Source: Galdieria sulphuraria
Taxonomy: Eukaryota > Rhodophyta > Bangiophyceae > Galdieriales > Galdieriaceae
Direction of reading: 5' to 3'
NCBI RefSeq assembly: GCF_000341285.1
Contig: NW_005178460.1
Coordinates: forward strand, 124,001 to 188,000
Length of the DNA: 64,000 nt
The position numbers and the translations under genes are program-made. This document shows, piece after piece, positions 23,023 to 40,534 of the stretch (position 1 is its first letter; each line of letters begins with the position of its first letter). The notes under the pieces were generated by a model. It made no database searches. It was not told the origin of the DNA and saw only the letters and a list, made by a program, of their open reading frames with translations.

Positions 23023-23958
23023 GATAACCAAATAGAAGATAACAATAGTGGGCTGATTGTGTTCTTTTTAAAAGAAAGTTTTGTCCATTTGGACAGTTGA
23101 TCCATCCCTTGAAATCGTTGATGGAACAATTCATTGGATTCATCGATCATCAACGGATCATGGGATGACTATGGATATCCTTGATGGAAAGAAAGATTGA
23201 TAGAGAGCAGAGCTTACCATATTGAAAGGAAATAACGTGTCCATGGGATGTCTCGGTACAATTTCTAGAGTTTCCGTTTAAAATGATTGAGAACCATTGG
23301 TGTGCAACAAAAGGTCAAAGTTGGTAACATTCTTGTTAGGCGTTGTATAAATATTTTTCTTTCAACAACTAGAAGGAAACTTGATAATGCATGTTTCACT
23401 TCTTGTTTAGAAAGCTCTTCCAAACACTGGAGAGTCTCCTTCAGTTTACTTGACCATTGGACACTAGAAAGCTTCCTTCTCAGTAAATGTGAACAACTTG
23501 AATGGTTTCAGAATAGAACAAAAGTTTTTCTTACTTGAACATTCCATGTGCATTGAAATGGAAACAAATAGGTTCGCCTATCTTCGTATCTTGAATGAAA
23601 GAACAAGCTTCCCAGATACAAACTTAGAGATTCAATTCTCTGTGATTAAAAGGATAGATAGGTGCTAACTCGTACTAGAAATGGTTGATCCAAAGACCTC
23701 TAGACCACTACTAATTTACAATACTCAAGGCAACACAAAAGTTTGCATAGAGAGTTTAAGACCGTATTATTCAAGAAAAACTTCACTGACTGAATGACAT
23801 CCTGCGTCTTATCTGTCAAAGTGTAGAATGATAAGATTGATATATTCAAGGACTTTTCTCGAGACATGAAAAAGTATAGTCCAAGTAGATAATCCATTTC
23901 AAAGAGTCCAAAGTGAAGTGGATTTTATTCCCGGCAACATTTTATCCATTACAGCTGT
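23023..23958. other. Intergenic region between the MFS transporter and DAHP synthase
   Basis: About 0.94 kb holding the transporter promoter and the DAHP synthase 3' region. Two small frames (plus 23287-23538 and minus 23700-23897) show no conserved features and no start context, so I do not call genes. Confidence 0.5.
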
Positions 23959-25948
<1,990 letters not shown>

Positions 25949-26017
25949 TGGTGTGCGAGATATCGAATGAAATTTGTCGATAATGTTGCCAACAACAATC
26001 GTTTTTATCTATTTCAA

Positions 26018-26039
26018 CCCCCCCCCCCCCCAAAAAAAA
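26018..26039. repeat. C14-A8 homopolymer block
   Basis: Fourteen consecutive C followed by eight A on the plus strand, upstream of the DAHP synthase start. It is the only long C run in this AT-rich window. Confidence 0.95.
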
Positions 26040-26200
26040 TGGCGCACAAACAACGGAAGAGTTGGTGCATTTTTCCACCTTAAGTCTTCCATTTCACATT
26101 GTCTCATAACAAATTGCTATATATATATAAGGTCATGTCGAACATAAAAACAAAAAGATAATAAACAACACATATTTTATTCCTATTTATTTATTTTCCA

Positions 26201-27154
26201 TTAATCGTAAGACCATTTGGCTGGTCTCTTATCGATAAATGCTTTCATGCCTTCTTTTTGGTCATTCAAGTTAAAGGTTGAATGAAACAGTCTTCTTTCG
26301 TAAGCAAGACCTTGGTTTAATGGCACATTATCTGCAACATTGACACATTCTTTAGCCATTGCTACTACAGTATCCGAGTAACTTGCGATAGTTTTTGCTA
26401 CTTCTATAGCTTCTTGCAACAATGTCTCTGTTGGTAACACACGAGCTACAAGTCCAGCTCTTTCTGCTTCTTCAGCTGACATCCTTCTTCCAGTTAGAAT
26501 CATTTCCATTGCTTTGGCTTTTCCAACAGCACGAATAAGCCTCTGCGTACCACCCCAACCAGGTATAGTGCCAATCTGTACTTCTGGTTGACCGAAAAAT
26601 GCACCTTGTCCTGCTAAAACAATATCACAGGCCATAGCCAACTCACAACCACCACCAAGAGCATATCCGTTAACTGCCGCAACGATAGGTTTCTTGATGG
26701 CATAAACTTTATCTATCCAACCTCCTTGTTCCACTTTTCTTGCTTGAACAAAGTTTCGATGGGCCATTTCTTCGATGTCTGCTCCTGCAGCAAATGCCCT
26801 ATCACTTCCAGCCAATACAATAGCTCCTATCGAACGGTCACGATCAAACTCTTCCAAGGCTTGAATGACTTCTTGTTGAGTCTCTTCGTTGATGGCATTG
26901 AGTTGTTTCGGTCTATTTAAAGTAATAAGCCCCACTCGGTCACTACGAGCTTCCACTAGAATGTTATTAAAGCGGTTGGTACCAACAGTGGTTTCTGTGG
27001 AACTTGCAAAATTTCTCTTTCCTTGGAAACTCGAAACCAAGTTCGATATTACCTTTATTGGAAAGGAAGTATGGTTTGCGTATTTATGAGTGGAAGCAAT
27101 GATACCAAACAAGGAACGCCTAGTTATCAAACCAGGTAGGGAAGCCATCATCAT
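26201..27154 (-). CDS. ECHS1: Enoyl-CoA hydratase, mitochondrial type
   Basis: Hydrates 2-trans-enoyl-CoA in beta-oxidation and branched-chain amino acid breakdown. Intronless; the ATG at 27154 (MMMASLPGL) is the first true ATG in a frame that is open to 27184. About 60 residues rich in Arg, Ser and hydrophobics form a mitochondrial leader. The crotonase core follows: ITLNRPKQLNAIN, AGADIEEMA with the oxyanion-hole Gly/Ala, AAVNGYALGGGCELAMACDI and QPEVQIGTIPGWGGTQRL with the catalytic Glu. The terminal FIDKRPAKWSYD is characteristic of short-chain ECHS1. About 318 residues against 290 in mammals. The second catalytic Glu lies in NGYALGGGCE. Confidence 0.93.
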   Translation of the reverse strand: MMMASLPGLITRRSLFGIIASTHKYANHTSFPIKVISNLVSSFQGKRNFASSTETTVGTNRFNNILVEARSDRVGLITLNRPKQLNAINEETQQEVIQALEEFDRDRSIGAIVLAGSDRAFAAGADIEEMAHRNFVQARKVEQGGWIDKVYAIKKPIVAAVNGYALGGGCELAMACDIVLAGQGAFFGQPEVQIGTIPGWGGTQRLIRAVGKAKAMEMILTGRRMSAEEAERAGLVARVLPTETLLQEAIEVAKTIASYSDTVVAMAKECVNVADNVPLNQGLAYERRLFHSTFNLNDQKEGMKAFIDKRPAKWSYD

Positions 27155-27594
27155 TCTTCCCACTGAGTGTGTTTGTCTATACACAAGTCAAAATGACAAG
27201 TGATGATTGACCTTTCTATGGAAAAGGGATTTATTGAGATTGACCAGAAACAACTTGTGTTCTCAACGAGAACAAGCATTGAAAAATGACCTTGGACGTC
27301 ATACAACTTGAGTCAAATATCCATCATGATAGCTCTTCATTCGACAACAGAATAAGAAGTATCACGCGTTAAAAAAAAGAGAGAGAGACATGTTTGGTGA
27401 AATAACTTTCAGTTGTATGGACTCTGTCAACGTAAAAATCAACCAACTCTAGGGTCTTGTATTCGTTTCTCTGTATAATTCGTATCCCATTCTCCAGTAT
27501 ATTCTGTATCAGATGCACAAGTCAAAGAGAAACCACAATTTCGTTTCCCACAAGAAAGCCAGAAAAGCCCGGGCTCCAATTGCTTCAGGAAAAA
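27155..27594. promoter_or_regulatory. Divergent promoter region between ECHS1 and the FHA/zinc-finger gene
   Basis: Both neighbours start here. It contains a 32-codon frame at 27513-27611 (MHKSKRNHNF) that overlaps the ATG at 27595 in another frame and could act as an upstream ORF on the zinc-finger transcript. No other element recognised. Confidence 0.45.
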
Positions 27595-29549
27595 ATGCTA
27601 GGAAAGAGTGATGCCAAGAAAAAAAATTTAAATTTTTGTATTATTGGCGGCATATTTCTTCCGTTGTGTCCATTCATCATTGTAAGTCCACAAAACTTTA
27701 CTAAAGCTTTCTTTCATAGGGATACATCATCCATCGAAAAACAAAGTTGTATTGAATCGACAAATATTGATGGCATTGACTGCATTTCATTAGGAAACAA
27801 GGATACACTGGATTTACAAATTAGTACAAATACTACAAAAATGAATGTACAAGATGACCATCAAGGCTTATCCTATCATGAAGAACAACAACCACAGTGC
27901 AAAGATAACTATGAGATCAACAAAGATAGGATACCGGAAAACATTTCTTGGCCATCCAATCTACCTTGTCCATTTTCAAAAGAAGACATCGATGTCCTAC
28001 TTTCATTGCCTCCTCACATCAATAATGTAAGATTACAACTCCTACCTATTTTAGCATCCGATCCAGACTTGGCAAATGTTGCATATATCGATGCTGAATT
28101 CCTTCCACAGCAAGCAGTGACAATTGGACGAGGAACTTTTGAGTCCCTTTCTCATTCAACGCGTTTCGACTTGTCCTATATCAGTCGAAGACACGCGCGA
28201 TTGGATTGCCAAGAACCCAATAAATTGTGAGTATGATATTTTGCATATACACAACTGCAGACTAGTGACAAAAGTGATCAGACTGCTGACTGACTTGAGT
28301 GCCAATGGTACTTTTGTGAATGGAGAACTTCTGGGACCCGATAATGTCTGTCAACTGTATGAAGGAGACGTCGTCTCATTTCTATTACTTTCTCCTGATT
28401 CTACGGAAAGTGCCTTGGGTTATGTAGTTTTGTTCAATCGAGTTGGAGAGGACCCTCAGATGTCCAGTGTTGCAGCTACCCAAGTTCTCTTTTTAAGAGA
28501 ACAACAAAAACAAAGTGGAGATATTCTAAGCTTCAATAGTTCGGAGTCCAAAGTCCGTTCCTATGCACAACCCAGAAGAGAACGAGTCTCTGCAGCCAAG
28601 ACCCATGAGCTAAATCATCCATCTTCAAATGTTTCTATATTTCATGAAACTGACAAACCATCAACTTCATCACAACGATCCATGAGTGCAGATTCTCCTT
28701 TGGGTTGGTTATGGGAACAACAACAAAATGCAATCGAACAATTTGGATTCTTACCCTTTTATTCATCACCATTTCATATGGAAGTCATTCATTCCAATCC
28801 CAACTCCTGGATTTATGCAGGTAAGCAATATTCTTTTGAATTCACATATGGGTTGAAGAATGATTAGTTCCATGTAGGAGTTCCTACCACATTTCCCCAT
28901 TTTCATAGAAATGATGACCAGAGTTCAGAAAGCCATTCACATCATTCTAGTCTTTCCAAACCATCAAGACGAAGAGGACGTGGTTCTGGAGGCTCTATAT
29001 TGGAAGAACATCGACGGCATGCATGTCCTTGGCCTGGTTGTGATAAGGTAAGAGCGACTCATATATCACTATGTATCTTTATATGATATGGATTGACGTA
29101 AATAAGCACTTTTCTCGGAGATTTACTGTAATGCAACATTATCGTACACATACAGGTGAAAAGCCTTACGTTTGTGACTTTCCTGGTTGTGATGCCCGAT
29201 TTACTCAACTTTCCAATTTGCGACAACATGAACGTTATCATACAGGTGAACGACCATACCATTGTGATATTTGCGACTTGTCCTTTCAACAAATGGCCAA
29301 TTTACAACAACATAAAAGACGACATTTTGAAAATCCTTCTCATTGGATATGTGCTTTGTGTGATGAAGGATTTCCAGCTAAGATGTTGTTGTTGCAACAT
29401 GCCACGGTAAGTCATATGACGAGAGTATCACTTTGTTTTCTTATCTGTCGTAGCAAGTGCATCCCGGTGTCGATCCAAAAGAAATCATTCGACAACGAAG
29501 AAAAAACAAAATAGAAAAGGAAACTTTTCAACCATCACAACACGACTAG
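27595..29549 (+). CDS. FHA-domain plus C2H2 zinc-finger protein
   Basis: Probable nuclear phosphopeptide-binding transcription regulator. Exons 27595-28226, 28261-28820, 28878-29047, 29107-29406 and 29454-29549 encode 585 residues. The FHA domain spans residues about 180-290: [18 protein letters not shown] and [15 protein letters not shown] hold the phosphothreonine-binding Arg, Ser and Asn. After a Ser-rich linker with [10 protein letters not shown] come four C2H2 units: CPWPGCDK...[15 protein letters not shown]...[13 protein letters not shown]...HKRRH and CALCDEGF...HATQVH. TGEKPY and TGERPY linkers join the first three, as in DNA-binding arrays. Finger 1 is completed only when intron 3 ends at AAATAAG, giving exact C-x4-C-x12-H-x3-H. 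FHA and C2H2 in one chain is an uncommon pairing. Confidence 0.85.
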
Positions 29550-29550
29550 C

Positions 29551-29567
29551 TGTGTGTGTGTGTGTGT
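29551..29567. repeat. TG dinucleotide tract
   Basis: (TG)n run two bases after the stop codon of the zinc-finger gene, within its 3' UTR. Confidence 0.85.
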
Positions 29568-29695
29568 TATGTGTTTTGAAAATTTTATTATTCTTCACTC
29601 GGTTGCTCTATTGTGTTTCAAATGGCTTTCTTTTGAGAAAAACGAGAAATTTCTCTCCAAGAACCATCATGATTCCATAGACACAACACTGGTGA

Positions 29696-31141
29696 CTAAA
29701 AATTATTACAAGGTCCAAATCCATAGTCAAAAGAAGATGATGATAAATTCTGATGGAAAGTTGTACGACCTTTGTCCATATCACAATCATGCTCCATCAA
29801 GGAAGTCATCGGTTCTCTTGCCAACCATTCTGTTGGCACAGAATAATACGGAGTTGTTCCTAAAGGTGGTAAATAAAGCGGTGAAACTCTATTCTGATGA
29901 ATATTTTCTTCTTCAACTAGCTCGTTGCCTATGCCAGATGTAGAAGAATGATATGAACTCATGAAAACTTGTCTCTCGTCCAAATGACTAGTTTGATGTG
30001 GATCCATTTGGATATAAGATGGTTGAATAGGAAACTCTACGGATGGATTGAAACGAACGGAATCTTCCACTCCTCCTATAGCACCATTGTGATTATTATT
30101 ATTATTATTATTATTATTGGCGGTAGTAACCATGCTATTATTATTGTTATTATGTTGTTTCTTATTTTTCTTCGATTTTTTGGTTTCCATACTAGTATCT
30201 TGAGGTTTCTTTTCTAATAGCGGCCCATTGATACTTGCTCTTAAATAAATATGTGGATTCAGTGGATGGTCGGTATCAACATAAAACAACTCCGAATGCT
30301 TCAACAGAAACCTTTTCAAACCACCAAATCGTTCCTTCAATATGTTGCTCCAATCCTGCTTCCCAAAAGTGCTTCTTAGATGCTGACCAATTTCGCCAAT
30401 CAATAAACAACCATTTTCTGCCAAAATTTGGGTAAGAAATGCCAAAAGTCCTAATTCAGTCACCTATGACGATGAATGAGAATATATATCAATCTTGTAA
30501 TGGTATATAATGTTGTCATTACCTCACTATTCACTATAAAACGGACATATTCCAAGTTGTTCCTCAAGGTTGTCATATCAACATAAAGTGGGTCTCTTTC
30601 TCTAAAGTAGTCCAAGAAACCTGCAGAAGAAATATAAACCAATGGACGAGTATCATCACCATGTTGACTGTATTTGCCAAATTTATGAGATGTGACTGGA
30701 GCAGATAAAGAACGATCTATCAACAGTGCCAACTGAGTATCGATCAACTTCCATCTATCGATATGACGCTTCCATGCAGAACCAGTCAAAGCTTGTAAAT
30801 TAGCTGCTGTAGGTGCCGAACGAAAGAGCTCGGCATCACGAAGACCTTTGTTCACGGCTTTTTGAAATGCTACAATGTCCATTTCTGTAGAATCCACACA
30901 GATATTGCGATAATGTTTCCAACTCACGTGATCGAATATATTCAAGGCTTCCAAAGGTACAACTTCAAATTGTTCCTCTGTAACACATTGCGTTTCAGCT
31001 TCTGTTGTTGTCCGATGATAAAGCAATACTTCAGCATTGGGTGGAAATAAATAATTTTCACTAGATATAGGCTGCTTTCGTTGCCCTGTGGCTAAGTCTA
31101 TTATGCCCTGAACGAACAAGATTCGTCAGTTAAACATTTAG

Positions 31142-31180
<39 letters not shown>

Positions 31181-34100
31181 CAACACTTACCGTTTCACAA
31201 AGACCAAACTTTCGCCAATCAAAATGTACAAAATAAGTTAAGAAGCGATATAGTAAATCAAACGGAGTTTCTATGGAAGAATGAAAACAATTGGCAACTG
31301 AACAACACCATTTTAGTCCAACTACGGACACAATGCCATCGAGTTACTTACCAAAGACCACCAACACTTCCACAGCACGTGAAGGTAAAATATCTGTCAA
31401 CTTGACTCCATAATCCACCCAAGTTCTAACCAACAAAAGACTTCTTTTAAACAAATGATTTCTTCCCATTGCATGATCAAACTCCTCCAAGACACAAGCG
31501 GTATGAATACCAGCTACATGATTCAACGTTACGCTTACTCGGACATTAGGTGCAATATCTCTTTCCGTTGAATTGGTATCCAAAGCCACTAGTCCACTTC
31601 TAGGGTCTTCAATAGGCCAATTGACTGTAAAAGTTACTGCAGGAGGTGGTTGACATCCACTTGGAGTTGGTTTGGGTCGAAAATAAGAAATATTACGTAC
31701 GGGTAGTGGAACTGGATGCTTTTGCTGAATCAAGGAAAGATATGAAAATTCTAAACTACTTGAAGAATGGTCACTTGCTAGAGTAGCATCTTCGCAAAGT
31801 GCAGCCATAAGCTTTGCAGACCATTCAGCTGCCGTATCATTTTTTCCAACAAGAAAAGCGCCAATTTCTAAAATGGAGTCCGCGTGATATGTTTTTGTAG
31901 CAAAGCTTCCATAACAAAATGCTTGTGCGCCAATAGATCTTTTGATAATACTGGCAACTACTCTAAAAACAGCTTCTCTTCTCAACTCACTGAAACTTGT
32001 TGGAACACAAACATCCAGAAAACGATTGACTCGAACACAAATAGCATCTTCAGTACGTTCTGCTCTGGAACTTGAACTATATAAACCCAGTCGACTAAGA
32101 TATTCTGAGCGTATATTATCCGAACCAATATGAAGACTTGGGACAATAGATTGATAAGATTTGCTTTTAGTTAAAGAAGAAGATTGTTGAGCTGAAAGAG
32201 GTTGCTGAAACTGGAAGGAGTTGTCTGGTGTGGATTGTATAGATGCACTTGAATTATAACATGAAGAGAAACCATCATCAGAAGCTATTTCACTTAGAGA
32301 TTTGGTAGACGTACTTTGAAACCTAATGGTATCTCCATGTTGCCGATAAGAGTTTAAGGATGAATGGCTTTCTCTGAGTATGTTGTCAGTTGAAGGAAGA
32401 CAGATATCTGGTTGAGGAACAGGTGCAAAACCAGCAGGTAATATCAACCAAGACTTTTTAGAGCTCTGATAGATCTTCCGTTCAAAACTCGAAACTATTT
32501 GACTCCATCCAAATAGTTCAATAAACGTTGCAAATAGAGAACCAATCTCAAAAGCCTTCAAATAAGGGTTCCAAGAATAACAATATTCATAGGACTTTTC
32601 ACTACTTTCTGAAACTTGATGCAAGTCTATTTCAAAAGACTTTAAAGGATCCTGAAATATACAACCTCCATGGACACTATGCCATTTTCGTGATACTCTT
32701 AGAGTTGCATTGTTCTTGGAAGAATGACTAACAGATTGTTGTTGTTGACAAAGTTTCTTTCTATCCTCTTCTTTTTCTCTGCGAGTTTTCTGTTTTTCTT
32801 CACAAACTGCATAAGATGAAAATGGACGAAACAATGTACCACCATGAGTAGAAGTTGTTGGAGAACCGATATTGTCTTCTAAAAGAGCATCAATTCTTTG
32901 TTCCAAAAGTTTAGCATCGTGTTCATCTTCCCAATAGTCTCCATTTTGTACTTCCAAAGTCTCCATCGATGTTTTCTCATTCGACTGCAATTTCCTATTA
33001 TCCTAATTTTCATCTTGTTACTTGAAGACAACAAAAATGTCCCATGTTACAAACCTCAAAGGCATTCGAAGCTATATTTACGGAATAATCACGTTGCACT
33101 TGGAATTTTGAACTCTTTGAAAGTTTCTTCCATAATTCCTGAATATACAAAGGCTCATAAAAGGTTCTATATACTTTATCAATATTAGAACCATCCATTT
33201 CCAGGCAATCTTCTATGAGACAACGAATATCATATACTCTCGGTAACAACAGTGATAGTTGAACAAGAAAAGAATCCAATCGTTTAGGTAAAGGTGCATG
33301 AAAAGCATGATAGAGTGCCATGAGGTCCACAAGTCCATCAAAAACTACCAAAGGTACTCGACTTTCTGCAATATATCTCAACAATAAAGAACCTTCTCCA
33401 AAGGCAACTGTGGGAGGAAGAATTTCACTCCAACCAGGACGAAACACAAAAGTACTTTTCCTACTACATAATATTCTCGTAAGAAACGATTATTACTTTC
33501 AATCCTTATGTATTCACTTACTGTGGGTCAAACCAATTCTTTCCTTTTAGACTATCTCCAGGAGTATGTACTTCTTCCGTACAATGAGGAACAGAATACT
33601 TGATTCCGAGTTGAAAATATTCCGAAAAGTCTCCACCCTTATTGCACAACTTGAAGAAATCAGTATATATATTCAACAAGTACTTGAGTCTTACCCCATC
33701 ACTAAGGTCAGATGATATGGAGAAATTTCCATTCCTCAAGAACAGAAATCGAAACACTCGAACGCTGTATTGTGCGTCACGGTAAAGACTGAAAGGAAAA
33801 CTTTGCGTATTCAAATTTTCAGAGTTTTTTGTCGATTCCGTCTCTCCTGAAATATACTCTTTAGGAGGCTTCCTTCGAAAACTCGAAATGAGAACCTCCA
33901 AAATACTTTCACTGGAAACAAGTTGTCTTAAACGTTTATATTCTTCCTTGCTCTTACTTTCTTCTGTTTCTGTGTCGAAGTTTAGTAGACTAGAGAAATC
34001 AGTACCATAAGACTGTTTCCATCCAGACTCCGTACTATTCACGGAGGTAACGGAAGAAGCTTCCAAATGAGACTCGAAATCCAAAGGAACTTCATTTTCT

Positions 34101-34285
34101 GTACTATTTGTTGAACGACTATCACAAGAATGAACAACTTTGACGGTGATAAAAGTGGAACGTTGTATACACGAAAGCAACTCGTCAAGGGACTCTGTAA
34201 CGTTTTCTCTTGTCACCCTTTTTACATCTATTCCTTCAGGTAATGATGTACTACAAGTTTCTGTTTTCAGTCCATTGAGCTCCAT
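29696..34285 (-). CDS. PARN-like domain joined to a poly(A)-polymerase-like nucleotidyltransferase and a LOTUS-like domain
   Basis: Exons 34285-33522, 33460-33055, 33002-31352, 31270-31191, 31107-30523 and 30463-29696 keep one frame for 1,417 residues. The first 385 residues resemble PARN: VTRENVTESLDELLSCIQRS, LGIKYS and VVFDGLVDLMALYHAFHAPL. The PARN DxE pair is replaced by KVV, so nuclease activity is unlikely. The middle resembles plant PAP/OAS1-type nucleotidyltransferases: YGSFATKTYHADSILEIG, MGRNHLFKRSLLLVRTW and FLTYFVHFDWRKFG. The usual GDID acids are altered to ADSILE. Then comes a LOTUS/OST-HTH-like helix-turn-helix (LGLLAFLTQILAENGCLL, FGGLKRFLL) and an Asn-rich tail. The join at 33054-33003 could instead separate two genes: stop at 33010, ATG at 32966. 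Confidence 0.6.
31144..31176. repeat. TA dinucleotide tract
   Basis: Pure alternating TA inside the fourth intron of the PARN-like/nucleotidyltransferase gene. Confidence 0.9.
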
Positions 34286-34486
34286 GGAAGCACAATTCTT
34301 CTAATATGAGTGAACACACATATTGTTCCTTTTGCAAAAGGACTCAACGGAAATGCGAAGAAATTCTCTTTTTGGATGTTTATTAGGCATGACAGACAGA
34401 CAAATATATTATATACAAGATGGAGACATGGTATTTTATATTATCTATCCATTGGTTGAGAGAATATAACTTTTTTTGGATACTCT

Positions 34487-35899
34487 TTATGGGTTTCTAA
34501 GAAATGAAAAGTATGCAATAGTTCTTTGTAAACCTTCTTCCATGGATACAATAGGCTTATATCCAAGTTCTCGTTTTGCCTAAATGGGATGATATGAAAT
34601 GGTTCAAAATCTTATCCAACTAAGTACCTCATTTACCTTTTCACAACTCACTCTCCTATTCCGAACGGATAATAAGATTCGAAATGGAGTGAAATCGCTT
34701 TCCAATTGTATCCAAGGAGAAATAAGACGACTAAACCATAAGAATAACCACGAGAGAATATATATCAACCAGAAGGGCAATCTCCTCGTAGGTCTAGAAT
34801 ACCTACAAAGTTCTTGATATGATATGATCAGTTCATGAGAAGAATGACTGGCATACCCTAAGCCTTGTAAAATATCACCGAGGAATCCCCAAAAAGGACG
34901 AGCATCATCATTGGTAATGAAATACACTTGGCCGCCTATTCTTTGTGAACTTTGTTGAAGACCATCTTGAGAAACACAAAAACCATCAATGAGATGACTT
35001 TAGGAAATAACAGATATATAAACATACCTGCAGCTAACTCTAAAGCATAAGCGACGTTATCTACAAAAGTCCAATCCATGCGATTTGTACCATCACCAAT
35101 ATAATATTTCATTTTGCCTTTTCTAGCATTGCTTATCAAAGTTGGTACAAACAGAGGATCCCTTTCTCCAAATATTCCTGCACACATAATATAATAATAT
35201 GACCACAACAAATCAATCAGCATATACCAACCACTTGGACGTAAACAACAAGTATGCAATTGGGATGAATTGGCATCCAACACTGCACGTTCTGCAATGG
35301 CCTATCAATATTATGTTGTTAGTTATTGTGTTTATTGTTATAAGATAATAATAACTGACTTTAGTCTCCGTGTAAAAATCCACGTGTCGTTTCGGTATTT
35401 GAATACTTTCATCTACTCCCTCCAGATCTTGTCCACGGAAAACAACACTAGCACTCGATACATATATAAGAGAACGAACGTGACAAATCTTGCAAGCTTC
35501 GATCACATTCCGAGTGCCTTCCACGTTCACAGTATACATAATTTCCTATCATACAAATTACAAAACTCTTTGGTTCCTTCAATAGCTTACCTTATTTTTT
35601 GCATTCTCAGCTGAAGGTGCAGCAGTGGCACAATGAAATACGACACTTGCATCTTTGAAAGCAGCTACGAGATCGTCTTGTCTCCGAATATCGCTACAAC
35701 AAGTTGAGATACTCAGTCGACTGTAGATGATAAAGGACTACCCTTGTTGAAAGACTACGGCACCCGTACCTCGTGACTGAGTCACGTTCTTGATATCAAA
35801 TACAACTATTCGTTCCCACTTGTTCTTATTGACAGCCAAACGTTGGACAAGTGCTTGCCCCAAAAAACCACTACCACCAACTACAACGCAACTGAACAT
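34487..35899 (-). CDS. 3-beta-hydroxysteroid dehydrogenase/ERG26-like sterol C-4 decarboxylase family protein
   Basis: Likely NAD(P)-dependent 3-beta-hydroxysteroid dehydrogenase of sterol C-4 demethylation, acting at the ER. The ATG at 35899 starts [21 protein letters not shown], a classic Rossmann GxxGxxG. About eight short exons follow, with donors after FQQG, AKNK and TETK. Further motifs: [32 protein letters not shown], catalytic Y-TET-K in [29 protein letters not shown] and [16 protein letters not shown]. The C-terminal [17 protein letters not shown] segment is a membrane anchor as in ERG26/NSDHL, and [16 protein letters not shown] closes the family pattern. Related cinnamoyl-type reductases are a less likely alternative. 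Confidence 0.8.
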
Positions 35900-36030
35900 T
35901 GTCAAATGTATGTGATGCAATACAGCTGACAAAATGAACGGTAAAGAGCAAAACGAAAGACAAGTAGAAAAAGACAACGACAATGCAAAAAAAATTTTTT
36001 TTAGAAAAAGAGAAACGTTTATTTAAAGGA

Positions 36031-36150
36031 GAACGTCTCTTTGGGAGACGACAAAAATTAGGTTAAAGAGCTGTACTATGCGACCTAAGCCTGGTCTCCT
36101 TTAGTAAAAAGCGAAAGGAGAGTACAAATTGACAGAGACCGCCAGCTCAA
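36031..36150 (-). ncRNA. U5 spliceosomal snRNA
   Basis: On the minus strand the stem CUCCUUU/AAAGGAG (about 36122-36098) closes an 11-nt loop CGCUUUUUACU, corresponding to U5 loop 1 (consensus CGCCUUUUACU), which holds exon ends during splicing. Lower-stem bases CUGG and GGUCUC pair with GAGACCAG on the other side. Downstream lies AAUUUUUG (about 36058-36051), a good Sm site, followed directly by the terminal hairpin CGUCUC-CCAAA-GAGACG (36050-36034). Order, spacing and a total of about 118 nt match U5 (116 nt in human). The exact 5' end is uncertain by several bases. The loop has U where the third loop base is usually C. Not protein coding. Confidence 0.88.
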
Positions 36151-36281
36151 ATATACAAAAAATTGCAAGAGGGCAGTGAAATGCATTTAAAGAACGACAC
36201 AAAGAAAATTTGATGTTGGGATAAAATATGGAAGAGGAAAGAGCGATTCTCAACTAGAGAGAGTGATGGTTGGTTTGTATC
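36151..36281. promoter_or_regulatory. 131-bp divergent interval between U5 snRNA and PRP16
   Basis: Must contain the upstream signals of both the U5 gene (minus) and PRP16 (plus). It is AT-rich; I cannot point to a proven element. Confidence 0.45.

Positions 36282-40534
<4,253 letters not shown>

Noticed and set aside
23287-23897. Small frames on both strands between the MFS transporter and DAHP synthase
   Set aside because: No recognisable domain, no splice partners and composition like surrounding non-coding DNA.
29059-29292. 77-residue minus-strand frame over the zinc fingers
   Set aside because: Mirror image of the C2H2 coding exon; the plus strand carries the exact finger spacing.
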